Assembly (NCBI GenBank): GCA_938075195.1
Contig: CALJGK010000042.1
Location: 1-43,677 of the forward strand
From: an uncultured SAR86 cluster bacterium
Lineage (GTDB): Bacteria; Pseudomonadota; Gammaproteobacteria; Magnimaribacterales; Magnimaribacteraceae
Reading direction: 5' to 3'
Length of the DNA: 43,677 nt
The position numbers were made by a program, and so were the translations under genes. Under the pieces are notes generated by a model. That model saw nothing but the letters and a program-made list of their open reading frames with translations. It was not told the DNA's origin and did not search any database. Positions 15,144-23,193 of the stretch are shown here, piece after piece; the first letter of the stretch is position 1, and every line of letters starts with the position of its first letter.

Positions 15144-16517
15144 TTAGTTAGAAATTATCCCTAATTTTTTTTCACAAAATGAAATTATTTGACCAGCTAT
15201 ATCCATTTCTAGTGTTTTTTCTATTCCTTGTATGCCCGGCGAACTATTGACCTCTAAAACTAGAGGTCCTCTGTTACTTCTAAGTATATCAACTCCTGCA
15301 ACAGATAATCCAATGGCTTTAGCCGCTCTGATCGCAATACCTCTTTCTTTTGCAGTAATTGAGGTACTTTGAGCGACACCTCCCTGATGAAGATTAGATC
15401 TAAAATCATTTTCTTTATTTGACCTTAGAATAGATCCGATCACCTTTCCATCGATAACTAGGCATCTTAAGTCCTCTCCTTTTGACTCTGCTATATATTC
15501 TTGAACTAAGAAATTGGCTTGCAGTCCTCTAAAGGCATTGATGACAGTCTCAGCTGCTTTTTTTGTTTCAGCTAAAATGACCCCTTTGCCCTGAGAAGAT
15601 TCTAAAAGCTTAATGACTAAAGGCATGGTTCCGACTGTATTGATAACTCCATTAGTATCTTTTGGAGATGATGCAAAACCCGTTATCGGCATGTTGATGT
15701 TTGCAGATGCGAGTTGCTGATGAGCTTGTAATTTATCTCTTGAATTAGCTATAGCCTGCGGATCATTAAGCGGTAATGCTCCTGTCAATTTAAATTGCCT
15801 TGTAACTGCCAAACCATAAGATGTAATAGAAGCACCAATTCTAGGTATAACAACGTCATATTTAGGTAATGGACTAGAGTCATAGAAAATTTCTGGATTT
15901 GCTGTATCTACATCCAAGTAACATCGCGTTGGATTAATAGGTTCTACTTGGTGGCCACGTTGTTGGCCGGCGATCATAATTCTCTTTGAAGTGTAATTAT
16001 TTGGCTCTCTTGTTAGAAGCGCAATTCTAAGAGCTCTTCTAGATTTTAAAGTTCTTTTTTTTCTGGTTGCATAAGGATTTTTTGATTGAGGCTGCCCGTT
16101 AAGAAAACTTTCTGTTGCATAGACAGTCATGTCCGGACCAATTGAGCTTCTACCTAGCAACATCCTGTACTGCATAGACATTCTATCCGTCAAAGAAATC
16201 TCGATCTGCCATGTATGACCCGAAATCTCGATATCGGTTTTAATAAAGTATCTTTTTTCAGATTCACCGTTCGAGCTAGTGACTTTCCTTCTACCAATTA
16301 ATGGAGCCGAACAAGATACTGTAAACCTAGGCCTTTCTGGTAAAGGGGAAATTTCAAATCGAACAAATTTCTTTTTCTGTACCTTAAAAACTTCAATGTG
16401 CTTGGCGTGTAATACGGAAGTTTGTGCTCCAGTATCAACCTTGGCTTTGATATAGGGAAGATTGATAGAGGGTAAATTCACCCACTCTTCCCAGCCTAAA
16501 TCTATATTTGTATTCAT
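15144..16517 (-). CDS. RimB-like protease domain fused to RimK-type glutamate ligase
   Basis: 457 residues in two parts. Residues about 5-145 are the retropepsin-like 'ATP-dependent zinc protease' (RimB) domain, with the DTGA motif at 28-31 and LLGRSS near 120. After a basic linker (about 150-163) an ATP-grasp ligase of the RimK family begins (ALRIALLTREP) and continues with NDPQAIANSRDKL, the lid LLESSQGKGVI and the metal-binding LEVNSSPG. RimK adds glutamates to the C-terminus of ribosomal protein S6, and RimB trims or processes the tail in RimABK systems. Having both in one chain is less usual than separate genes. The start lies 14 nt behind tRNA-Ser on the same strand. Confidence 0.88.
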   Translation of the reverse strand: MNTNIDLGWEEWVNLPSINLPYIKAKVDTGAQTSVLHAKHIEVFKVQKKKFVRFEISPLPERPRFTVSCSAPLIGRRKVTSSNGESEKRYFIKTDIEISGHTWQIEISLTDRMSMQYRMLLGRSSIGPDMTVYATESFLNGQPQSKNPYATRKKRTLKSRRALRIALLTREPNNYTSKRIMIAGQQRGHQVEPINPTRCYLDVDTANPEIFYDSSPLPKYDVVIPRIGASITSYGLAVTRQFKLTGALPLNDPQAIANSRDKLQAHQQLASANINMPITGFASSPKDTNGVINTVGTMPLVIKLLESSQGKGVILAETKKAAETVINAFRGLQANFLVQEYIAESKGEDLRCLVIDGKVIGSILRSNKENDFRSNLHQGGVAQSTSITAKERGIAIRAAKAIGLSVAGVDILRSNRGPLVLEVNSSPGIQGIEKTLEMDIAGQIISFCEKKLGIISN

Positions 16518-16531
16518 TACTTTCTTATCAA

Positions 16532-16621
16532 TGGCGGAGAGAGAGGGATTCGAACCCTCGAAGGCTTTGACACCTTACACGCTTTCCAAGCGTGCGCATT
16601 CGACCACTCTGCCATCTCTCC
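16532..16621 (-). tRNA. tRNA-Ser (anticodon GGA)
   Basis: The minus strand begins GGAGAGA at 16621 and ends TCTCTCC, discriminator G and an encoded CCA at 16532-16534, 90 nt. The long variable arm (about 16558-16577) marks a class II tRNA. The anticodon loop CTTGGAAAG gives GGA, which reads UCC/UCU. The RimB-RimK start codon is only 14 nt beyond its 3' end. Confidence 0.95.
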
Positions 16622-16636
16622 ATCTTAACAGCGAGC

Positions 16637-16642
16637 ATTATA
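16637..16642 (-). promoter_or_regulatory. -10 box for tRNA-Ser (and possibly RimB-RimK)
   Basis: TATAAT on the minus strand lies 15 nt before the tRNA-Ser 5' base, in the slyX-tRNA gap. Since the RimB-RimK gene starts 14 nt after the tRNA, this promoter may also give that operon its transcript. Confidence 0.45.
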
Positions 16643-16682
16643 ATGGGTTTTTAATTGATCTTGGATATATCGATACAATTAC

Positions 16683-16886
16683 TCAATAATGAGGAGGCCT
16701 TTCGTCTTTACTATCGCCATTATCTTGACTGTCTAATGATTGAATTATCAAATCTAACTTTTCTTTCAGCTCTAATATTTCTATTTGTTGCTTTCTCAAT
16801 TCTCCGCTTAATCTCTCAATTGTATCTTCTTGAAATAAAACCTTAGACTCCAATTCATTTATTCTTTCTTCTGAGCTATTCATCAT
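16683..16886 (-). CDS. slyX: SlyX family protein
   Basis: 67 residues, nearly all one coiled coil: ERINELESKVLFQEDTIERL with heptad leucines, then KQQIEILELKEKLDLI. The C-terminus ends in ERPPHY, the hallmark of SlyX. SlyX is a small cytoplasmic protein of unknown function, common in gammaproteobacteria. It lies 58 nt after queF and 61 nt before tRNA-Ser. Length agrees with the family (about 70). A second ATG follows the first directly; either could be used. Confidence 0.88.
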   Translation of the reverse strand: MMNSSEERINELESKVLFQEDTIERLSGELRKQQIEILELKEKLDLIIQSLDSQDNGDSKDERPPHY

Positions 16887-16944
16887 ATTTTTTTACACTT
16901 AATTACCCTAATACAAAGCCATCCGATTACTTTTGCATTTTATT

Positions 16945-17745
16945 TTACTGTCTTATCTCTCTAGAGATATGAATTGGATATCCGGGAGTTGTTCTAACAG
17001 GATTAATTTCTATGCCACCCCGTCTCAAAAAATTTGCCCTCACTGAAAGTTTATCTAACCGACATCTTTTGGTGATATCTATAAAAATTCTTTCAACACA
17101 CTCTTCATGAAATCCTTGATGATTTCTATACGACAGCAGATATCTCAATAAGGTTTTATGATTAATGCCATTACCTTCATAGGAAATATAAATAGTAGCC
17201 CAGTCAGGCTGCGCAGTGACCGGACATAAGCTTCTAAAAAGACTGCTTGATATATTTTCAACTATTTTTTCCTGATCATCAGGTTCAATTACTAATGAAT
17301 TTGGATGAGAATCTATATGATCAATATCTAAGTGATCTAAGGAAAACCATTCACCTTCAATATCTCTAGGATGTTGAGTAAGCTCAACTTCAACTTCTGT
17401 CTTTAAGGCTTCCTCCAAATCTTTCTTAATCAAGTCTTGAATTGCCTTTACGCAATCAAATTTTTCATTATTCAAAGAATACAGATAAAGCTTTAAAGAC
17501 TTTGACTCAACAAAAAATTTAGAATCACTGCTATATGAAATATTAAGAATCTTATTCTGAGGAATACCTTTTTCATTAAGCCAAGAAACTTCATAAGAAG
17601 TCCAAAAATCTCTTCCGTTTAGAATTGTTGAATATTCTTCTAGACCTGATTTTTTTCTAGAATCTAATCTACTTAATGCTGATAGAACAGAGGGATCATG
17701 TCTATTGGGGATCGCGCTGTCTTTTCCTAGATGAATATCCTTCAT
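16945..17745 (-). CDS. queF: NADPH-dependent 7-cyano-7-deazaguanine reductase (long form)
   Basis: 266 residues, the two-domain (YqfQ-type, long) QueF as in E. coli. The nucleophile that forms the thioimide with preQ0 is Cys174 in RSLCPVTAQPDW, with proton donor Asp181 seven residues on, the same spacing as Cys190/Asp197 in E. coli. FVESKSLKLYLYSLN is the substrate and NADPH motif (ESKS). FHEECVERIF and RRGGIEINP complete the pattern. It reduces preQ0 to preQ1 for queuosine in tRNA. It follows the ABC permease by 2 nt. Other queuosine genes are not in the window. Confidence 0.95.
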   Translation of the reverse strand: MKDIHLGKDSAIPNRHDPSVLSALSRLDSRKKSGLEEYSTILNGRDFWTSYEVSWLNEKGIPQNKILNISYSSDSKFFVESKSLKLYLYSLNNEKFDCVKAIQDLIKKDLEEALKTEVEVELTQHPRDIEGEWFSLDHLDIDHIDSHPNSLVIEPDDQEKIVENISSSLFRSLCPVTAQPDWATIYISYEGNGINHKTLLRYLLSYRNHQGFHEECVERIFIDITKRCRLDKLSVRANFLRRGGIEINPVRTTPGYPIHISREIRQ

Positions 17746-17747
17746 GC

Positions 17748-18536
17748 TTAGGATCTTATGCCCTTTCCTTTATGAAGAAACCAAAGACAAATTGATGCTA
17801 ATAATAAAATAAAACCAAAGATCATAAATAGAGCAAAGTTAATTGAGAATCCAAGAGCATCTAAATCAGATGCACCCAAAATAGAAAATCTAAATGCATT
17901 AATCATATAAAGTATAGGATTTGCCAGCGATACAGTTTGCCAGATAGAAGGTAAAAGCTGTATGGAATAAAACACTCCCCCAAGATATATCAGAGGCTGC
18001 ATGATGAATGTCGGGACAATGGATATATCATCAAAGGATTCAGCAAATAAAGCATTTAAAAAACCGCCTAACGAAAATAGAATCGAAGTCGATACGACTA
18101 CCAAAATGCTTAATGGCCAATTATCTACAGAAAGATCATAAAACCATAAGGAAACAAAAGTAACTATTGCCCCAACGAGCAATCCTCTTGCAACTCCACC
18201 TAAGACCCATCCGAGTAATATTAAATAGTGCGGTAATGGGGTTATAAGTAGTTCCTCAATGCTACGTGCAAATTTTTGACCAAAGAATGAAGATACGACA
18301 TTTGAATAAGAATTACTTATCACTGACATCATTATCAAACCGGGGATCATAAATTGCATGTAATCAAATCCACCCATTTCTCCAATTCTTTTTCCTATCA
18401 ATGTGCCAAAGATAACAAAATAGAGCATGATCATTATTGCTGGAGGGATTAAAGTTTGAGTCCATATCCTCATGAATCTATGTATCTCTTTATATAGGAT
18501 AGTCAGCAGAGCTCTATATTGTTCAATAGGAGTCAT
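17748..18536 (-). CDS. yadH: ABC-2 type transport permease (YadH-like)
   Basis: 262 residues with six hydrophobic segments and the ABC-2 permease pattern: an N-terminal amphipathic helix (LLTILYKEIHRFMRIWTQTL), GFDYMQFMIPGLIMMSVI, RSIEELLITPLPHYLILLGW, and PLIYLGGVFYSIQLLPSIW. This matches YadH, the inner-membrane half of an exporter whose substrate is not firmly known. The start overlaps the end of the ATPase gene by 4 nt (ATGA), so the subunits are coupled. It also precedes queF by 2 nt. Confidence 0.9.
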   Translation of the reverse strand: MTPIEQYRALLTILYKEIHRFMRIWTQTLIPPAIMIMLYFVIFGTLIGKRIGEMGGFDYMQFMIPGLIMMSVISNSYSNVVSSFFGQKFARSIEELLITPLPHYLILLGWVLGGVARGLLVGAIVTFVSLWFYDLSVDNWPLSILVVVSTSILFSLGGFLNALFAESFDDISIVPTFIMQPLIYLGGVFYSIQLLPSIWQTVSLANPILYMINAFRFSILGASDLDALGFSINFALFMIFGFILLLASICLWFLHKGKGIRS

Positions 18537-19462
18537 ACTTCGGTATCCTTAAGAGTAGATTCGACGAGTCCAAGAAACAACTCTTCGAGCCTGCCTGTTT
18601 CGTTTCTCATGCTAGAGATCTCTAGTCCAAGATCTGAAAAAACTTCAAATACAGAATTTAAATCTTGATCTTTTTTTAATGTAACTTTTAACCTGGTTGG
18701 ATTTTCAAGAAACATTTCAAAATTATTAATTTCCGGTAAAACAGATAACGGCTTGCCAAGATCAAAAATAAAAGTTTCAACCTCCAAACGGGTAAGTAAT
18801 TCTTGCATGCTGGTATTTTCGACTATTTCTCCTGCATCTATAATTGCTATATTTCTGCATAATCTTTCAGCTTCTTCTAAGTAATGTGTTGTAAGAATAA
18901 TAGTTGTACCCTTGTTATTAATCTCTGTTAGGAAATCCCATAAAGATCTTCTTAATTCAATATCTACTCCTGCAGTTGGCTCATCTAAAATGAGTAAATC
19001 AGGATTGTTAACCAAGGCCTTTGCAACCATTACTCTTCTTTTCATTCCACCTGAGAGCTTTCTAGCTTGTTCATTTCTCTTGTCCCAAATATCAAGTTTC
19101 TTCATGTAATATTTGGCATTCTCTCGAGATTCTTTAAAGCTTAATCCATAATAACCGGCCTGATTCCTGACAATATCACCAACTTTTTCAAATTGATTGA
19201 AATTAACCTCTTGACCCACCACACCTAATTTCTTTTTTGCAAGAGAGTGATTTTCATCAATGTCGATATCTAAGATTTTAACTTGTCCTGAAGTCTTAGT
19301 AACAAGAGAGCTGATTACGCCAATCGTAGTTGATTTTCCTGCTCCATTTGGACCAAGCAATGCAAAGAAATCTCCCTCTTCAACCTCTAAATCAATACCT
19401 TTTAAAGCTTGTAGTCCACCCGCATATTCCTTTTTAAGGTTAGTGATTGAAAGTGCCTTCAT
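18533..19462 (-). CDS. yadG: ABC transporter ATP-binding protein (YadG-like)
   Basis: 309 residues. Walker A GPNGAGKST is at 37-45, the signature LSGGMKRRV near 140, Walker B LLILDEPTAGVD near 156-167, and the switch His in LTTHYLEEAE. The C-terminal 85 residues form a regulatory domain usual in ABC-2 exporters. Paired with the YadH-like permease through a 4-nt overlap, it should form a homodimeric exporter in the inner membrane. It begins 3 nt after the VWA gene, so the AAA/VWA pair and this exporter are probably one operon. Confidence 0.93.
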   Translation of the reverse strand: MKALSITNLKKEYAGGLQALKGIDLEVEEGDFFALLGPNGAGKSTTIGVISSLVTKTSGQVKILDIDIDENHSLAKKKLGVVGQEVNFNQFEKVGDIVRNQAGYYGLSFKESRENAKYYMKKLDIWDKRNEQARKLSGGMKRRVMVAKALVNNPDLLILDEPTAGVDIELRRSLWDFLTEINNKGTTIILTTHYLEEAERLCRNIAIIDAGEIVENTSMQELLTRLEVETFIFDLGKPLSVLPEINNFEMFLENPTRLKVTLKKDQDLNSVFEVFSDLGLEISSMRNETGRLEELFLGLVESTLKDTEV

Positions 19463-19465
19463 GAA

Positions 19466-20641
19466 TTACTTACTAAGAAAAGCCATGCTTTCTTCCAAAC
19501 CACGTATGGTAAGAGGAAACATATTGTCTTCAACAAGACTTCTTGTAAGTTCCACTGAAGCGCTATACTCCCAGTGTTCTTCAGGGACGGGGTTTAGCCA
19601 GACAAGTTTGTCATAAAGTCCTACCATTCGTTTCATCCAGAGAGCACCTGCTTCTTCGTTCCAGTGCTCGATACTCCCTCCTGGATTAGTGATTTCATAT
19701 GGAGCCATTGTTGCATCTCCTACAAAAATTATTTTGTAATCACCTGAATATTTATGAATTATATCTTCGGTATAGACTCTTTCATTTTGTCTACGTCTAT
19801 TATCCTTCCAGACTGTTTCGTAGATAAAGTTATGGAAATAAAAGTACTCTAAGTTCTTAAATTCTGTTTTTGCTGCAGAAAATAATTCTTCACAAATTTT
19901 GATATGTGGATCCATTGATCCACCTACATCAAATAAAACTATCACGTTAACAGCATTTCTCTTTTCAGGACGAAATTTGACATCCAACATCCCTGCCTTT
20001 TTTGCTGTTGAAGATATTGTTCCATCTAGATCGAACTCTTCATTGGCACTATCTCTGATGAGCTTTCTGAGTCGTCTCAAGGCAACCTTCATATTCCTAG
20101 TGCCTAATTCAACATCATCATCTAAATTTTTAAAATCTCTAGCTTCCCAAATCTTGGCAGCTTTACCCTTTCCGCCTTCTCCTCCAACTCGTATCCCTTC
20201 TGGATTATCTCCAGAATTACCAAATGGAGAAGTTCCACCAGTGCCTATTTGCTTACTGCCACCTTCATGTCTTTCTTCCTGCTCTTCTAATTTTTTCTTA
20301 AATGCTTCCAGCAACTTCTCCAAACCTCCTAGAGTTTGGATTTCTTTTAACTCTTCTTCTGTAAGATGTTTTTCGAACTCAGCCTTTAGCCATTCATCAG
20401 GTATAAGCATTTCAAGAATATCATCAAGACTTTCTATACCCTTGAAATAAATATCAAAAGCTCTGTCAAACTTATCATAATGCTTTTCGTCTTTAACTAA
20501 AATTGCCCTACTCAAGAAATAAAATTCTTCCATATTGGCAAAGGCAAGCTTTTTATCAACTGCAGCAATTAAATCCAGAAGTTCTCTTAAGGAACATGGA
20601 ACTCCTGTAGCTCTTAATGTATTAAAAAGGGATATAAACAT
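19466..20641 (-). CDS. VWA (CoxE-like) domain protein
   Basis: 391 residues. The N-terminal half is helical (FISLFNTLRATGVPCSLREL), followed by a glycine-rich, low-complexity stretch (about 125-160, GGSKQIGTGGTSPFGNSGD). The C-terminal von Willebrand A domain has the metal-ion site Asp238-x-Gly-x-Ser242 (LFDVGGSMDP), then FFHNFIYETVW and FVGDATMAPYEI. CoxE-type VWA proteins work with a MoxR AAA ATPase, whose gene lies 9 nt upstream, as a chaperone pair that inserts metals or remodels a target enzyme. The client here is unknown; no molybdenum hydroxylase or nitric oxide reductase gene is nearby. Confidence 0.9.
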   Translation of the reverse strand: MFISLFNTLRATGVPCSLRELLDLIAAVDKKLAFANMEEFYFLSRAILVKDEKHYDKFDRAFDIYFKGIESLDDILEMLIPDEWLKAEFEKHLTEEELKEIQTLGGLEKLLEAFKKKLEEQEERHEGGSKQIGTGGTSPFGNSGDNPEGIRVGGEGGKGKAAKIWEARDFKNLDDDVELGTRNMKVALRRLRKLIRDSANEEFDLDGTISSTAKKAGMLDVKFRPEKRNAVNVIVLFDVGGSMDPHIKICEELFSAAKTEFKNLEYFYFHNFIYETVWKDNRRRQNERVYTEDIIHKYSGDYKIIFVGDATMAPYEITNPGGSIEHWNEEAGALWMKRMVGLYDKLVWLNPVPEEHWEYSASVELTRSLVEDNMFPLTIRGLEESMAFLSK

Positions 20642-20650
20642 TTATTAATT

Positions 20651-21496
20651 CTAGTTCCCTTCTCTTCTTGCCATAAAAGCAAGTCTCTCAAGTAAATGTA
20701 CATCCTGTTCATTTTTTACTAAAGCTCCATAAAGAGGTGGTATAGCCTGTGAAGGATCTCTGTTCTTAAAAATTTCATCAGGGATATCGTCTGCCATTAA
20801 TAACTTCAGCCAATCAATTAGTTCTGATGTAGAGGGTTTTTTCTTCATTCCAGGTACTTTTCTTATATCGAAGAAAATTTCTAGAGCTTCTTTAACTAAT
20901 TTTTTCTTAACCTTAGGATGATGGACTTTCACAATTTCTTCCATAGTGGCTCTATCAGGAAAGTTTATATAATGGAAAAAACATCTTCTTAAAAAAGCGT
21001 CAGGCAATTCTTTCTCATTATTACTAGTAATGATGACTAATGGTCTTTTTATCGCCTTGATTGTCTGTTTAGTTTCATAGACATAGAATTCCATACGATC
21101 GATCTCTTGTAATAAATCATTAGGAAATTCAATATCAGCTTTATCTATTTCATCAACGAGAAGCACTGCCCTTTCATCTGAAGTGAAAGCTTCCCACATT
21201 TTTCCTTTTTGGATATAGTTTGCGATGTCTTTTACCCTTTCATCTCCTAATTGAGAATCCCTTAATCTTGTTACAGCATCGTATTCGTAAAGCCCTTGGC
21301 GTGCTTTTGTAGTAGATTTGATGTGCCACTCAATTAGAGGCATTTCAAGAGATTCGGCTACCTGCTCCGCTAACATAGTTTTTCCTGTTCCAGGTTCACC
21401 TTTTATAAGGAGTGGTTTTTCCAATTCTATGGCCGCATTTACTGCCATACTTAGGTCATCCGTTGAGATATAAGATTCAGTCCCTTTAAATTTCAT
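20651..21496 (-). CDS. MoxR-type AAA+ ATPase
   Basis: 281 residues with Walker A GEPGTGKT at 33-40, Walker B LLVDEIDKAD near 117-126, sensor-1 ITSNNEKELPDAFLRRC, and an arginine finger pair there. KGKMWEAFTSDERAVLLVDE and MEFYVYETKQTIKA are typical of the MoxR/CoxD class. It should form a hexamer that works with the VWA partner encoded 9 nt downstream. Upstream is a 214-nt gap, so this is probably the first gene of a minus-strand operon that continues through the VWA, YadG, YadH and queF genes. Confidence 0.92.
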   Translation of the reverse strand: MKFKGTESYISTDDLSMAVNAAIELEKPLLIKGEPGTGKTMLAEQVAESLEMPLIEWHIKSTTKARQGLYEYDAVTRLRDSQLGDERVKDIANYIQKGKMWEAFTSDERAVLLVDEIDKADIEFPNDLLQEIDRMEFYVYETKQTIKAIKRPLVIITSNNEKELPDAFLRRCFFHYINFPDRATMEEIVKVHHPKVKKKLVKEALEIFFDIRKVPGMKKKPSTSELIDWLKLLMADDIPDEIFKNRDPSQAIPPLYGALVKNEQDVHLLERLAFMARREGN

Positions 21497-21710
21497 AATT
21501 ATTCCTATTTAAATTTAGCGTGACTTTATCACACACACTAAAAAAATCACTATCGATAACACTGTGGCAATCTAAGTTTTGCTATTTGCTACCCCCACCT
21601 ATGCTCGAAGCTTCTGTTACTTGAGCATCATAAACATTATCTTACATTCTCTGGACAGCGTATCTGTAAGAAATCTGGAATATCCATTCTCTTCGGGAAT
21701 AGAATTAAAA
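21497..21710. other. intergenic region upstream of moxR-type gene, with hairpin
   Basis: This 214-nt gap carries an inverted repeat at 21601-21628: ATGCTC and AAG pair with CTT and GAGCAT, with a one-base bulge and a nine-base loop. There is no T-run on either side, so it is not a standard terminator. A TCCAGA word is repeated directly at about 21650-21685 (minus sense). The part next to 21496 is very AT-rich and should hold the operon promoter, but no convincing -35/-10 pair is visible. A small RNA is possible. Confidence 0.33.
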
Positions 21711-22082
21711 TTAGGTATTTGATTTGATCTTTTGAACGCTCGCTAAAAGCAACACTGAAGATATGATCTCAGAAATGATAGCATCAGTTAAAAATTCAGT
21801 ACCATGAAATAATCCTGCAGAAATTCTAAAAATAGCAGCTGAACCTAAAAGTGAAATTGTTGCATATAGCCAAATATGTTCATTTCTATAGGCACCAATG
21901 ATTGCCATTAAACCTGCAGTAAAGAAGAAAGAAGTAAAATCACCAATTTGGGTATTGCCACCCTTGCCTTCAAGTAAAGACATAGAAAGGCCTGCTGCAG
22001 CTCCAGACGGGTCTAATAGCCAGTTAAAAGCACTAAACATCATAAAGACACCAATAATTCCGGAAATAACTCTTGCCCACAT
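21711..22082 (-). CDS. small membrane protein, DUF4345-like
   Basis: 123 residues with four membrane helices: ARVISGIIGVFMMFSAFNWL, DFTSFFFTAGLMAIIGAY, IWLYATISLLGSAAIFRI and AIISEIISSVLLLASV. The LDPSGAAAGL loop and the FRISAGLFHGTE motif resemble DUF4345-type proteins of unknown role. It lies 16 nt after the sugar dehydrogenase gene and is the last gene of that minus-strand group. Confidence 0.65.
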   Translation of the reverse strand: MWARVISGIIGVFMMFSAFNWLLDPSGAAAGLSMSLLEGKGGNTQIGDFTSFFFTAGLMAIIGAYRNEHIWLYATISLLGSAAIFRISAGLFHGTEFLTDAIISEIISSVLLLASVQKIKSNT

Positions 22083-22098
22083 AATTTTTCTCCTAAAA

Positions 22099-23193
22099 TT
22101 ATTTATTTATTACTCTAACTAATTTTCCATTTGGTCCATCAGTTGCCAAAATAAGACTGCCATCTGGGGAAGTTGCAATGTCTCTTATTCGACCCAGATC
22201 TGAAAATAGAATTTCTTCATTAATTATTTTGGAACCAGAAAGCTCTAGTCTTCTTACATCACCAGGTACTAAAGCCGAAATAAAGAGACTATTGTTCCAA
22301 TCTGGAAAAAGAGTTCCTTGATAAAAAGCCATACCTGATGGTGCGATAGAAGGCACCCAATATTTAATAGGTTGTTCCATACCTTCCTTTTCAGTAAAAG
22401 GTGAAATAGTTGCACCACTATAATCTTTTCCATAGGTGATTGCTGGCCAGCCATAGTTCTTTGAAGGGAGAACAATATTCAGTTCATCTCCTCCCATTGG
22501 ACCATGTTCATTCTCAAAAACCACTCCATTAACAACTGCAATCCCCTGTAAGTTTCTATGTCCATATGACCAAATCTCGGGCTTTGCATTCTTGTCACTT
22601 AAAAAAGGATTATCGTCTGGAATACTTCCGTCGGTGTTTATTCTGATTATTTTTCCAAAGTGATTGTCTAGGTATTGCGCCTTCTCTCTGTAATTGAATC
22701 CATCTCCAGATGTAATTAATAAAGTGCCATCATCTAAAAAAGCCATTCTAGCTCCATAATGAGCAGCTGTTTTTCTTGATGGAGAAGCCTTAAATATTGT
22801 TTTTACTTCTGCAAGACTCCCGGAGACAAGTTTAGCGCTTACCACTTCTAAAGTATTTGTCTTCTTGCCTTTATCTGGTGAAGAAAAGGATATATAAAGC
22901 ATACTGTTGGATGCAAAGTTAGGATCAAGTATTAGTCCCGACAAACCGCCTTGACCTGCAAATAGTACTTCAGGAACACCAGTGATTGGTTGTGGATTCA
23001 AGATACCCTCTTCTATAATTCTTAATGAGCCTGAGAGTTCTGTGAATAGAATATTATTATCGTCTATAACGGCTATTGCCCATGGATGACTTAAATTTTC
23101 CGCTATGCTCTCATAACGATAAATTACTTCTTCAGCACTTAAATATGATATGGAAACAATTACTATGAAGAAAATCTTAAGTTGTTTGATCAT
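22099..23193 (-). CDS. PQQ-dependent aldose sugar dehydrogenase-like protein (YliI-type)
   Basis: 364 residues. A signal peptide (KIFFIVIVSISYLSA) is followed by the six-bladed propeller of the glucose/sorbosone dehydrogenase family: SHPWAIAVIDDNNILFTE, FAGQGGLSGLILDPNF, HYGARMAFLDDGTLLITSGD, HFGKIIRINTDGSIP, WSYGHRNLQGIA, and GGDELNIVLPSKNYGWP. E. coli YliI is the nearest well-known relative and oxidises aldoses with PQQ and calcium in the periplasm. No PQQ synthesis genes are in the window. It overlaps the membrane-protein gene upstream by 17 nt, which might allow electron transfer to the membrane, but this is only positional. Confidence 0.88.
   Translation of the reverse strand: MIKQLKIFFIVIVSISYLSAEEVIYRYESIAENLSHPWAIAVIDDNNILFTELSGSLRIIEEGILNPQPITGVPEVLFAGQGGLSGLILDPNFASNSMLYISFSSPDKGKKTNTLEVVSAKLVSGSLAEVKTIFKASPSRKTAAHYGARMAFLDDGTLLITSGDGFNYREKAQYLDNHFGKIIRINTDGSIPDDNPFLSDKNAKPEIWSYGHRNLQGIAVVNGVVFENEHGPMGGDELNIVLPSKNYGWPAITYGKDYSGATISPFTEKEGMEQPIKYWVPSIAPSGMAFYQGTLFPDWNNSLFISALVPGDVRRLELSGSKIINEEILFSDLGRIRDIATSPDGSLILATDGPNGKLVRVINK

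Noticed and set aside
19899-20450. 183-codon plus-strand frame opposite the VWA gene
   Set aside because: It is antisense to a gene with clear VWA motifs and reads as serine/proline-rich low complexity with no ribosome site.
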